Assembly (NCBI GenBank): GCA_035498405.1
Contig: DATKAE010000047.1
Span: 186,001 to 250,000 of the forward strand
Direction: 5' to 3'
Length of the DNA stretch: 64,000 nt
From: DATBFU01 sp035498405
Lineage (GTDB): Bacteria > Acidobacteriota > Thermoanaerobaculia > UBA5066 > Gp7-AA6
Below, one piece after another: positions 24,681 through 33,355 of this stretch. The notes under the pieces are model-generated. The model was not told the DNA's origin and did not search any database. It saw only the letters and a list, made by a program, of their open reading frames with translations. The stretch's first letter is position 1, and each line of letters starts with the position of its first letter. The position numbers were made by a program, and so were the translations under genes.

Positions 24681-25736
24681 ATGCTGCGCCTGGGCCCCGT
24701 TGCCGTCGATCCGCCGTTGGTTCTCGCCCCGATGGCGGGGATCACCGACCACGTCTATCGGCTGATGCTTCGCCGGATGGGCGGGGTGGGGCTCGTCACG
24801 ATGGAGTTCATCTCTTCGGAGGCGATTTCGCGAGGCAACGCCCGGCAGTTGCGCAAGCTCTTCTTCTCCGAGGAGGAGCGCCCCCTCTCCATCCAGATCT
24901 ACGGCTCCGATCCCGGGCGCATGGCTGCGGCCGCCGACATCGTGGAGGAGCTTGCCCCCGACGTGTGCGACATCAACATGGGGTGTCCCGCCAACAAGGT
25001 CCTCAAGGGCTGCGCGGGCGCGGCGCTGATGGGGGATCTGCCGCTGGCGCGGACGATCATCCGGGAAGTGCGCCGGCGACTCTCGATTCCGCTGACGGTC
25101 AAGTTCCGTCTGGGGCTCGACGACTCCCGCCAGAATTTCCTGGAGCTTGGCCGAATCTGCGAGGGAGAAGGAGTCGCGGCCGTCGCGCTGCACGGCCGCA
25201 CCGCGCGTCAGATGTACACCGGCCGCGCGGACTGGACCCGGATCGCGGAGTTGAAGCGCGCGGTCTCGATCCCCGTCGTGGGAAACGGCGACATCGAGCG
25301 CGCCGAGGACGCGATCGCGATGTTCTCCGAGACCGGCTGCGACGCCGTGATGTGCGGCCGCGCCACGATGAAGAACCCCTGGATCTTCCGCCAGATCGCC
25401 GACCGCCTCGCCGGTATCGAGCCCCGGGAGCCGTCGCTTCGCGAGCGGCGGGACCTGATGCTCTGGCACTTCGAGGCCATCGGGGAGAACGCCTTCGAGC
25501 CGCGCGAGGCGCTTCACCGCCTGCGGACGATGACGGGCTGGTACACGCGCGGCCTGCCGAACGGTCGGGCGCTGCGCGTGAAGATCTCGGAGCTCTCGAC
25601 ACCGGCGGACTTCCGCGCGGCGGTCGAGGAGTTCTTCTCCTCGTCGGGATCGGCTCCCGATGCCGTTGCGGAGAGCGTGGCCGCGGCGGGAAGGGAGCGC
25701 CCGGAGTCGATGTCGAACCAGCTATATCAACTGTGA
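24681..25736 (+). CDS. dusB: tRNA-dihydrouridine synthase (DusB type)
   Basis: This FMN enzyme reduces specific uridines in the tRNA D-loop. It has APMAGITD near the N-terminus, the catalytic-Cys motif NMGCPANKV (Cys102), VKFRLG, ALHGRTARQMYTG and GNGDI. Starting at 24681 puts 15 residues before APMAG, as in Escherichia coli DusB; the ATGs at 24669 and 24672 coincide with the TAGAAT box. The C-terminal helical domain is extended by about 20 residues. No fis gene follows, unlike enterobacteria. Confidence 0.95.
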   Translation: MLRLGPVAVDPPLVLAPMAGITDHVYRLMLRRMGGVGLVTMEFISSEAISRGNARQLRKLFFSEEERPLSIQIYGSDPGRMAAAADIVEELAPDVCDINMGCPANKVLKGCAGAALMGDLPLARTIIREVRRRLSIPLTVKFRLGLDDSRQNFLELGRICEGEGVAAVALHGRTARQMYTGRADWTRIAELKRAVSIPVVGNGDIERAEDAIAMFSETGCDAVMCGRATMKNPWIFRQIADRLAGIEPREPSLRERRDLMLWHFEAIGENAFEPREALHRLRTMTGWYTRGLPNGRALRVKISELSTPADFRAAVEEFFSSSGSAPDAVAESVAAAGRERPESMSNQLYQL

Positions 25737-25911
25737 TATAGTTCGCCGCTCCAGGGGCGCTCGGAAGAGGGCATCGCGAAAGCTCCCCGCGGCGTCCGCT
25801 TGGGCGAGAGCGGGCTCGGTGCCGGGGCGAAGCAAACGGCGCAAGAAGGTCGAGGGGCGCGAAGAGCCCCGACCGAGACCGGACGAACAAAATCCGATAG
25901 GGAAAGACCCG

Positions 25912-25937
25912 GTGGGAATGCGCGTTCCCACTTTTTT
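25912..25937 (+). terminator. intrinsic-terminator-like hairpin just before the VWA gene
   Basis: GTGGGAA (25912-25918) pairs with TTCCCAC (25925-25931) around a 6-nt loop and is followed by six T residues (25932-25937). It ends only 14 nt before the GTG of the next gene. It could end dusB transcription or act as an attenuator of the VWA gene. Confidence 0.7.
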
Positions 25938-25951
25938 CGTTCGATCACTCT

Positions 25952-27844
25952 GTGAGGGCGCTTCCTCTCCGTTTCCGTCTGTTCGCTATCGTCCTGGCCG
26001 CCGGCAGCCTGGCGCTCGCCCAGGATCCGGCGAAGACGAGGCAAATTCCCGTCAAGACGAAGGTCGGAACCTTTCCGCTCGGCATCGAGACCGACTACCT
26101 CGGGAAGGCGGGCAAGAAGACCGTGATTCGGATTCGGCTGACCGCGCCCGAGCTTTCCCGGGAGGCGGCCGCCCGCGGCGCCAAGGGGTTCGCCGGTCAG
26201 GTCAAGGGGGGATTCCGTCAGGCCGAGACGGAAGTGGATTCGTTCCAGTATCCGGTGACGGCCGACTTCGGCGGCGGAGCGGCATTCGCCTTCTCGTTCC
26301 TGCGCGCGGTTGCTCCGGGAACGTACCGCCTGCGGCTCGTCCTCGCCGATCCGTCCGGCGTTGAAATGGGCGAAGGCTCCGTGGATATCCTCGTGCCGGA
26401 GGTCGGAAACGCGTTCCGCCCGGAGATGGCCCCCGCGGAGGCGGGCACGCTTCCCTCGGCGGAGGGAATCGTCATCGCGGAAGAGGCCTCGGAAAAGACG
26501 GCCAACACCCCGGAGCCCAAGCTGAAGATCCTGCCCCCCGCCCGCGAGGCGCCCATCGGTCTTCTCCGCCTCGAGGCGGTCGTCTCGCCGCCGATCCAGA
26601 AGGTGGAGTTCTACCTGGAGGAGAAGCGCCTGGTCACCCGCACTCGTCCTCCTTACTCGGTCGAGATCGACCTCGGAGACGTGCCGCGCCGGCAGACCGT
26701 TCGCGCCGTGGGCTACGACGACACCGGCCGCGTCATCGACGAGGATGCTTACGCGATCAACCAGGGCAAGGACCGGCTCGCGGTGCGCCTGCTTCCACGG
26801 CCTGATCCCGCGGCGGCGGTCGTGCACGTGAAGGTCGTTGTCCAGTCGATCGGCGGCGGTACGGCCAAATCGATCGAGCTCTTCTTAGACACGAAGAAGC
26901 TCGCATCCTGGACGGTGCCTCCCTACGAGACGGCGATCCCGCTGGCGCTTTACGAGAAGGGCACGGTGTTGCGCGCCACCGCGATCGGCGCGGACGATCA
27001 GGAAGCCAACGACATCCGGATGCTCAAGGGCCCCCAGACGACCGTCGAGAGCGTTCGCGTCGACGTGGTCCAGCTTCACGTCTCGGCGCTGGACAAGAAC
27101 GGGCACTTCGTCAAGGGGCTCGTTCAGAGCGACTTTGCGATTCGCGAGGATGGGAAACCCGAGGAGATGACGGGCTTCGAGGTGGCGGAGAACCTCCCGC
27201 TCACGATCGGGCTCGTCATCGACGGCTCCGGCTCGATGGAGAAGAGCCTCCCCTACGTGCACGACGCCTCCGTGGCTCTATTCAAGAATCTGATCCGGCC
27301 CAAGGACCAGGGATTCGTGATCGAGTTCCGCGACCGCGCCAAGTTCTTGCAGGAGCTGACGGCCGACACCCTGGCGCTGCAGCGCGCCGCGGGGGATTCG
27401 CGGGCCGAGGGTGCCACGGCGCTCTACGACGCGGTGGTGCTCGGTCTCTACCAATTCCGGACGTTGCAGGGCCGCAAGGCGCTCGTCGTCGTCACCGACG
27501 GCGACGACAACCGCTCGCACGTGGACTTCGAGACGCTGCAGCGCTATGCGCGCTCCGCCGGCGCGCCGGTCTACTTCATCGCGATGGGGATACCGCTGAC
27601 CGACTTCCGGTCGCGCCGCGTCACGAAGGTGATCGCCGAGGATTCGGGAGGCCAGGTCTTCCACATGAACAGTGCCGAGAAAATCGCCGAGGTCACCGCC
27701 CGGATCGAGGAGGAGCTGCGCTCCCAGTACATCCTCGCGTTCCGGAGCGACTCCCCGAAGCCGCCCGGCGAATACCGGTCGATCGAGGTCGCCGTCGGTA
27801 AGCCCGGTATCACCGCGCGCACCATACGGGGGTATATCCCGTAG
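25952..27844 (+). CDS. secreted VWFA-related protein (acidobacterial type)
   Basis: A 630-residue exported protein. It has a signal peptide (cleavage after LALAQ), an N-terminal region with two or three Ig-like beta modules (about 190-380, for example VEFYLEEKRLVTRTRPPYSVEI), and a C-terminal von Willebrand A domain. The MIDAS motif DGSGSM starts at Asp424, with VVVTDGDDN later. The domain arrangement matches the VWFA-related domain that is expanded in Acidobacteria (TIGR03436, from memory). It may bind proteins or matrix outside the cell. The GTG start has no Shine-Dalgarno sequence. Confidence 0.88.
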   Translation: MRALPLRFRLFAIVLAAGSLALAQDPAKTRQIPVKTKVGTFPLGIETDYLGKAGKKTVIRIRLTAPELSREAAARGAKGFAGQVKGGFRQAETEVDSFQYPVTADFGGGAAFAFSFLRAVAPGTYRLRLVLADPSGVEMGEGSVDILVPEVGNAFRPEMAPAEAGTLPSAEGIVIAEEASEKTANTPEPKLKILPPAREAPIGLLRLEAVVSPPIQKVEFYLEEKRLVTRTRPPYSVEIDLGDVPRRQTVRAVGYDDTGRVIDEDAYAINQGKDRLAVRLLPRPDPAAAVVHVKVVVQSIGGGTAKSIELFLDTKKLASWTVPPYETAIPLALYEKGTVLRATAIGADDQEANDIRMLKGPQTTVESVRVDVVQLHVSALDKNGHFVKGLVQSDFAIREDGKPEEMTGFEVAENLPLTIGLVIDGSGSMEKSLPYVHDASVALFKNLIRPKDQGFVIEFRDRAKFLQELTADTLALQRAAGDSRAEGATALYDAVVLGLYQFRTLQGRKALVVVTDGDDNRSHVDFETLQRYARSAGAPVYFIAMGIPLTDFRSRRVTKVIAEDSGGQVFHMNSAEKIAEVTARIEEELRSQYILAFRSDSPKPPGEYRSIEVAVGKPGITARTIRGYIP

Positions 27845-27919
27845 GGGCGAGGGGCCGAATTCTTTGCCTTTCGTATTCCTCCCTAGCCCCTAACCCCTAA
27901 CCCCTAACCCTCGCCCCTG
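27845..27919. repeat. heptamer repeats between two convergent stop codons
   Basis: The VWA stop is followed directly by GGGCGAGGGG, and the minus-strand glycosyltransferase stop by CAGGGGCGAGGG. Between them lie tandem CCCCTAA heptamers (27889-27909, TTAGGGG on the other strand). The outer GGGGCGAGGG and CCCTCGCCCC are a perfect 10-bp inverted repeat. The array could form a hairpin or G-quadruplex and may end both transcripts. Confidence 0.65.
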
Positions 27920-29545
27920 CTACCAATTCGTCGCCACGCAGTATTTCCAGCGGCAGAGGAGGAAGCGGGCCGGGGGCTGGGCTTCCCGGAAATCGTTGCG
28001 GTCGCGCAAGGGCAGCAGCGCGACGAGCGGTCGACCGGTTGCCCACTCCTGCCAGAACCGACGCCGCGGCCAAAATATCTCGCGCCGCCTCTCTTCGGGC
28101 AGCCACCAGTCCTCGAGCTCGCCCCGATAGTCGGCGACCGTAATCGGAGCGGCAAGGCGCCAAGGGAGGCCCTGCAGGTACGAGCGATAGCCGACGACAC
28201 GCGCGTTGCCCGGCGCGGATCGAACGGCGGCCTGCGCGGCGCCGGCGAGCTCGGCCACGTCGGTTGCCAGCGGGATCTTTGGCCACGCGAGCGCCAGAGC
28301 CAGGTACAAGCCGGCCCAGCCCAATCCCATGGCCGCCGCCGCGCCGCCCGAGGTCCGGGCCTTGAGCGCGCCTGCCGCGCCGCCGAGCAAGGCCGCGGCG
28401 CCAAAGGAGGCGATCGCGATCAGGTGGCTGTCCCGGACGCTCTGGCGCACGTCTGGAATCGCGGCGCTGGCGGCGAGGAAGCAGACGACGACGGCGGCGT
28501 GCCAGCGCCAGAGTCCTCGCCCGCTTCCCGGTAGCGCGGCGCCTCGGGCGGCGAGCGCCGCGGCGGCGGGCAGTGTGGGGAAGAGATAGGCCGGCAGCTT
28601 GCTGCGCGAGACCGAGAAGAAGACCAGCACCACCGCGAACCAGAGTAGGAAGAAGAGCGAAGCGGCGTCGCGGCGGAGGGCCGCTCGCGCGCCTCGAAAA
28701 AAGAAGGGAAGACCCGGCAGGAAGCCAACGAGGAAAAGACCCGCAAAGTAATAGAAGGGCCCCGGCCGGCTCGCGGCGGGTGTGGCGAATCGCTGGAAAT
28801 GCTCGTGGATGAAGAAGAACTCGAAGAAGCCGGGATGGGCGCGCTCGGCCAGGATCAGCCAGGGAAGCGTGATCACGACGAATACCGGAGCCGCCGGGGA
28901 GATCAAGAGCGCCCGGAGGTTTCGAACATTTCTCGTCACGACGGCCCAGAGCAGGACGATTCCCCCGGGCAGGACGATTGCGATCAGTCCCTTCGAGAGA
29001 AACCCCGCGGCCGCGAACAGGCCGGCCGAGGCCGCGAGCGCGGAGGTCGGTCGGTCCGCCTCGGCGCGCTGGAGCGTCGCCAGAGCAGCCAGGAGCGTCG
29101 CCGTGAAAAAGAAGGTCAGGATGCCGTCGGTCAGATTCATCCGGACGCAGGCCAAGCCGAACGGCGCCGCGAGGAAGAAGACACCGGCCAGAAGCCCCTC
29201 GCCCTGCCCGCGCAGTCTCCCGATGACGAAGACGAGCAACAGCACGAGCGCCGTCCCCGCCAGCCGTGTCGGAAGGCGAGCGGTCCAGGGGCTCTCGCCC
29301 AGGAACCGGAACGACGCCGCGTTGGCCCAATAGAGAAGCGGCGGCTTCTCGAAATAGGGGACGCCGTTCAATCGCGGCGTGACGAAATCGCCGGCCTCCA
29401 GCATCTCCCGCGGGATCTCGGCGTAGCGCGCCTCGTCGGGCTCGGCCAGGAAGGAACCGGGCGGCTCGAACCAGGCGGCGGCGAGCAGCGCGAGGAGGGC
29501 CGCGCCGAGGAGCCGCTCGCGGTAGCCGGAAGCGGTGAGAATCAC
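27920..29545 (-). CDS. ArnT/PMT-like membrane glycosyltransferase
   Basis: This 541-residue GT-C type enzyme is predicted to have about 11-12 transmembrane helices. It has the family's first periplasmic loop with the catalytic acidic pair, EPDEARYAEIPREM, then GDFVTPRLNGVPYFEKPPLLYW. Such enzymes move a sugar from an undecaprenyl-phosphate donor to lipid A, glycan or protein on the outer membrane face. The acceptor cannot be told from sequence. The C-terminal soluble part (PARFLLCRWKYCVATNW end) is short. Confidence 0.9.
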   Translation of the reverse strand: MILTASGYRERLLGAALLALLAAAWFEPPGSFLAEPDEARYAEIPREMLEAGDFVTPRLNGVPYFEKPPLLYWANAASFRFLGESPWTARLPTRLAGTALVLLLVFVIGRLRGQGEGLLAGVFFLAAPFGLACVRMNLTDGILTFFFTATLLAALATLQRAEADRPTSALAASAGLFAAAGFLSKGLIAIVLPGGIVLLWAVVTRNVRNLRALLISPAAPVFVVITLPWLILAERAHPGFFEFFFIHEHFQRFATPAASRPGPFYYFAGLFLVGFLPGLPFFFRGARAALRRDAASLFFLLWFAVVLVFFSVSRSKLPAYLFPTLPAAAALAARGAALPGSGRGLWRWHAAVVVCFLAASAAIPDVRQSVRDSHLIAIASFGAAALLGGAAGALKARTSGGAAAAMGLGWAGLYLALALAWPKIPLATDVAELAGAAQAAVRSAPGNARVVGYRSYLQGLPWRLAAPITVADYRGELEDWWLPEERRREIFWPRRRFWQEWATGRPLVALLPLRDRNDFREAQPPARFLLCRWKYCVATNW

Positions 29546-29621
29546 GGGCGCTCGCGCGGGCTCGGGCCGGGCGCCGCGAATCCGCCGCGTCGGGCTCGTC
29601 TCTTCGGGTCCGGCGGCCGCT

Positions 29622-31004
29622 TCAACGCCCGGTGCGCACGCGAACGCGATAGGTCAGCCGCGCCTCTGCCCCGGCGGACACGGGGACGGAGAACTCGACG
29701 GCACGGGCGCTCTTGCGGGTTGCGGGAACGGACGACTCGACCAGCGTCCAGTCGCCGGGGAAGCTGTCGCGCACGAGGACGGTCACGTTCTCCTTCTTGC
29801 GGCTGACGACCGTCACTTCCCAGGCGGACTCGGTCTCCCTTGGACCGACCTGGGTGAAGCTCGTTTGCCGGCGCCGGGCCGTCAGGTCGAACGCCTCCGA
29901 GGTCTCGATCTCCCAATCGGTCCTCTCGGGAGTGTGCCCGACGCGGTCCTCGCCGCCGAAGACGGCGCCGCCGTCGGTGTAGACGCGCACGACACCCGCG
30001 GGCAACGCGGTCGCGAGCGCCTTCGTCCCGACGCGGTAGAAGACGGCCACGGGCAGGGTCTGGCTCTCGGCGTTCTCGCCGAACCAGTAGCTCCCGCGGA
30101 TCACGTAGCTCTTTTCGACCGCGACCGCCGCGCTGTCGGCGAGCGGCAGCGTCGTGCGCCCTTCGGCCAGCCGAGCGGGGGTTGAGATCTCGTAGATGCG
30201 CGACTCGGAGGCCGGCGCGGAAGCTTCGACTCCGCCGGAAACGGACAGGGCCTCCGCGCGAAACGCCGCCTTCGGCGACGGCTGGGGGGCCGTTCGGAGA
30301 ACACCGGCGAGCAGCCGCAGCCGCGTGGGCTCAAACGCCGCGCCGCTTCGATTGTCGATCGTGAACCATCCTTCCAGGCGCGCGCTCTTTTCGGCGGCAT
30401 CGAGCGTCAGGGCGTAGTCGGACTGCCAGTCGATGTCGGAAACCAGATACCGGCAGGCCAAGACGCGGGTGCCCGATCTCTCGCTCGAGAGCCGGAGCCG
30501 GACGCGGCCCGGCCGGGCCGCCGCGGCGGAAGGCGCGGGCACGATGAGCCGCGCCCCGGGCTCGCCGTAGACGAGGTCGTCCCCCTCGCGAAAGAGGACC
30601 TGATCGGGCGTGGCTCCGAAGACGGCGACGACTTCGGCGGAGGTCTCGCCGCCGCCCGGGCGCTCGACTCGTACGCGTTTTCCGACGAGCTCGGCCAAGG
30701 CGCCTCCCGCCGCAAGCGGAGCGGACAGACCCAGCCAGCGGACGGCAGCCTCGCGCGCGTTGGTCAGGCTCCACGTTTCCGTGCGAGCGGACGGCGCGGC
30801 GACCCAGTCGAGCGACACCTTCCCCGCTGGCAAATCGGCGCGGCGGGACTCGCTGACCACGGCGAGGTTCTGGTTCGTCAGGACGATCTCCTGACGCGTG
30901 AGCTCGCCGGCTTCCGCTTCGTTCGGCGCGGCGGCCGGGCGCGCGAGGGCGAGGCCGGCCAGGCAGAAGGCGAGCGCGCACGGGAAAGCGAGGCGACGTC
31001 GCAT
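29622..31004 (-). CDS. exported DUF4139-domain protein
   Basis: A 460-residue protein with a signal peptide (cleavage near RPAAA) and a mostly beta structure. The central to C-terminal part fits DUF4139: WQSDYALTLD, a strand with the IDNRSG pattern, EKSYVIRGSYWFG, and a C-terminal WEVTVVSRKKENVTVLVRD. Proteins of this kind are secreted or periplasmic and mostly uncharacterised. The ATG has GAGGAGGT directly upstream. The gene ends 76 bp from the start of the glycosyltransferase and may be in the same transcript. Confidence 0.82.
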   Translation of the reverse strand: MRRRLAFPCALAFCLAGLALARPAAAPNEAEAGELTRQEIVLTNQNLAVVSESRRADLPAGKVSLDWVAAPSARTETWSLTNAREAAVRWLGLSAPLAAGGALAELVGKRVRVERPGGGETSAEVVAVFGATPDQVLFREGDDLVYGEPGARLIVPAPSAAAARPGRVRLRLSSERSGTRVLACRYLVSDIDWQSDYALTLDAAEKSARLEGWFTIDNRSGAAFEPTRLRLLAGVLRTAPQPSPKAAFRAEALSVSGGVEASAPASESRIYEISTPARLAEGRTTLPLADSAAVAVEKSYVIRGSYWFGENAESQTLPVAVFYRVGTKALATALPAGVVRVYTDGGAVFGGEDRVGHTPERTDWEIETSEAFDLTARRRQTSFTQVGPRETESAWEVTVVSRKKENVTVLVRDSFPGDWTLVESSVPATRKSARAVEFSVPVSAGAEARLTYRVRVRTGR

Positions 31005-31097
31005 CGGACCTCCTCGTCGGGGAGTCTATCGCCGGCCCGGGCAAGGTCCGCGCCCTCCCGCCGCGATCGCAAGCCCCGTGCTAACATTCGCGCCGTT

Positions 31098-31910
31098 TTG
31101 TCGGCGGAAAACCGCACACGCTGGGCGCTCGTCCTCGGAGCCTCTTCGGGTTTCGGAGAGGCCTGCTCGCTCGCCCTGGCTCGGGCCGGCTGGAACATCT
31201 TCGGCGTGCACCTCGACCGCAAGGCCACGCAGCCCAACGTCGACCGGATTCTGGCGGAGATCGCCGGGGCCGGGCGGAAAGCCGAGTTCTTCAACGTCAA
31301 CGCCGCCGACGAGACCCGCCGGACCGAGGTCATCGCGGCAATCGCCAAGACCTGCGGCGCGGAGCCTCCGGAGTCGCGGGTCTCGGTCTTACTCCACTCC
31401 CTCGCCTTCGGGACGTTGAAGCCCGTCTTCGCGGAGACCCGGGGAGCCTCTCTCACCAAGGCCCAGATCGAAATGACGCTCGACGTGATGGCGAGCTCGC
31501 TCGTCTACTGGACGCAGGATCTCGTGTTTGGAGACCTCCTTTCTCCGGGAGGACGGATCTTCGCGATGACCTCGGCCGGCGATCACATCGTCTGGCCGTC
31601 CTACGGCGCCGTGTCGGCGGCCAAGGCGGCCCTCGAGTCATACGTGCGGCAGCTCGCCGTCGAGCTCGCCCCGCGGTCGATCGCGGTCAACGCCCTGCGC
31701 GCCGGGGTGACCGACACGCCGGCGCTGCGCAAGATCCCGGGCAACCAGGAAATGATCGACCGCGTGCAGAAGATGCACCCGGCCGGGCGGTTGACCACGC
31801 CGGCCGACGTCGCTCGGGCCCTGGTGGCGCTCAGCCAGCCGGGCTGCGGCTGGGTGAGCGGCAACGTCATCGGCGTGGACGGAGGCGAGGACGTGGCGGG
31901 GGGCCGGTGA
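31098..31910 (+). CDS. FabL/FabI-like enoyl-ACP reductase (SDR fold)
   Basis: A 270-residue short-chain dehydrogenase with the nucleotide loop GASSGFGEA and the catalytic Tyr169 and Lys176 spaced as Y-x6-K (YGAVSAAK). This spacing marks enoyl-ACP reductases of the FabI/FabL type rather than classical SDRs (Y-x3-K). It would reduce the enoyl-ACP double bond in fatty-acid elongation with NADPH or NADH. The start is TTG at 31098. It overlaps the next gene, an M16 peptidase, as GTGA. Confidence 0.85.
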   Translation: MSAENRTRWALVLGASSGFGEACSLALARAGWNIFGVHLDRKATQPNVDRILAEIAGAGRKAEFFNVNAADETRRTEVIAAIAKTCGAEPPESRVSVLLHSLAFGTLKPVFAETRGASLTKAQIEMTLDVMASSLVYWTQDLVFGDLLSPGGRIFAMTSAGDHIVWPSYGAVSAAKAALESYVRQLAVELAPRSIAVNALRAGVTDTPALRKIPGNQEMIDRVQKMHPAGRLTTPADVARALVALSQPGCGWVSGNVIGVDGGEDVAGGR

Positions 31911-33355
31911 CGCGTCGACCGTCGGCGGTCGCCCCCTTGCATCGACCGTCGATCGCCCCCCGGCGACAATCGAAGGCGCCCCGCCCCAGTCGGAAAACGG
32001 GAACGCGCCCGTCCCGCTCCGCCGGGGCGTTCGAGTTCGTCAAGGAGCGGGCGGGCATCCGGGAGTTCCGGCTGCGCTCCAACGGGCTCACACTCCTGCT
32101 GCTTTCCAACCGGGTCGCCCCCGTGGCGACCTTCGCGGTTCTCTACCGCGTCGGAAGCCGCAACGAGGCGGTCGGGTACACGGGAGCCACGCACCTTCTC
32201 GAGCACCTGATGTTCAAGGGAACGCCACGGTATCGGCGGGAGAAGGGAACCGCCATCGCGGCCGTCCTGGAAGCGATCGGCGCGCGGTTCAACGCGACGA
32301 CCTGGTTCGACCGGACCAACTACTACGAGACCATTCCCTCCGATCGGCTGGACGTGGTCGTCAAGCTGGAGGCCTCGCGGATGCGGCACTCGTTGTTGCG
32401 CGACGAGGACCGAGTCCCCGAGATGACGGTCGTTCGCAACGAGTTCGAGCGGGGCGAAAACTCGCCTTTTCAGGTGCTCTACAAGCAATCCTTTGCGACC
32501 GCCTTTCGCGAGCATCCGTACCACCACCCGACCATCGGCTGGCGCAGCGACATCGAGGGCGTCACGACCGCGAGGTTGAAGGAGTTCTACGACGTCTTCT
32601 ACCATCCCAACAACGCGACGGCGATGCTGATCGGGGACTTCGAGGAGCCGGAGGCCCTCGCGCTCGTTGCGCGCCACTTCGCGGGCGTCTCGCCGTCTTC
32701 TCGCCCGATACCGTCTGTCTACACCGCCGAGCCCCCCCAGGAGGGGGAGCGACGATTCACCGTGCGGCGCACCGGCGAGGTGGCCTGGATCGCGCTCTCC
32801 TGGCGCTCGGTAGAAGCGGCGCATCCCGATACTCCGGCCCTCGCCGTGCTCGGCAACGCGCTGGGAGGCGGCCTGACCTCGCGCCTCTATCAGGCCTTGG
32901 TCGAGCAGAACCTGGCTCTCTCGGTCACGGTGGTTCCCTGGCAGCTGCGCGACCCGGGTCTCTTCTCGATCTTCGCGCCCGTGCGGCCCGGAGTGGACCC
33001 GTCGGCGGTCGAGAAGGTCATCCGGGAAGAAGTGCGGCGGGTGGCGGTTTCGAGCGTCACGCCAGCCGAGGCGCAGAAGGCGCGCACACAGATCGAGGCC
33101 GAGATCGTCTTCGACCGGGATTCGACCGATCAGATCGCCGCCGCTCTCTCGGAAGCGATCGCGGTGGCGGACTGGGAGTGGTACGTGGACTACCCGGCGG
33201 CGGTCGCGCGCGTCGATCCGGAGCAGGTGCGGCGGGTCGCGGCGACATACTTCCAGGACGAGGCATTGACGGTGGGCGTGTTCCTGCCGCGCGAGCCGGG
33301 CGGCGGGGACGCCGGCGCCGAGCCGCCCGGACCCGTCGAGGAAGGGTCGGGATGA
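31907..33355 (+). CDS. M16-family zinc peptidase, catalytic subunit
   Basis: A 482-residue inverzincin. The zinc motif HLLEH is at residues 96-100 (His96, Glu99, His100), and the downstream Glu is within RNEFERGENS. Residues 1-45 are a basic, Ser/Pro/Arg-rich extension without a signal peptide, so it is probably cytoplasmic or exported by an unknown route. The GTG overlaps the FabL-like stop by 4 nt. Together with the next gene it forms an active/inactive M16 pair, as seen for bacterial M16 heterodimers. Confidence 0.93.
   Translation: MTRRPSAVAPLHRPSIAPRRQSKAPRPSRKTGTRPSRSAGAFEFVKERAGIREFRLRSNGLTLLLLSNRVAPVATFAVLYRVGSRNEAVGYTGATHLLEHLMFKGTPRYRREKGTAIAAVLEAIGARFNATTWFDRTNYYETIPSDRLDVVVKLEASRMRHSLLRDEDRVPEMTVVRNEFERGENSPFQVLYKQSFATAFREHPYHHPTIGWRSDIEGVTTARLKEFYDVFYHPNNATAMLIGDFEEPEALALVARHFAGVSPSSRPIPSVYTAEPPQEGERRFTVRRTGEVAWIALSWRSVEAAHPDTPALAVLGNALGGGLTSRLYQALVEQNLALSVTVVPWQLRDPGLFSIFAPVRPGVDPSAVEKVIREEVRRVAVSSVTPAEAQKARTQIEAEIVFDRDSTDQIAAALSEAIAVADWEWYVDYPAAVARVDPEQVRRVAATYFQDEALTVGVFLPREPGGGDAGAEPPGPVEEGSG

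Noticed and set aside
23490..25517. A 675-residue reading of the membrane protein gene
   Set aside because: The part beyond 24566 lies antisense to dusB; only the 358-residue C-terminal part has membrane helices and a plausible start.
27889..27909. CCCCTAA units as a linear-chromosome telomere
   Set aside because: Units are few, lie inside a gene-dense region between two convergent genes, and are flanked by GGGGCGAGGG. They are intergenic heptamers.
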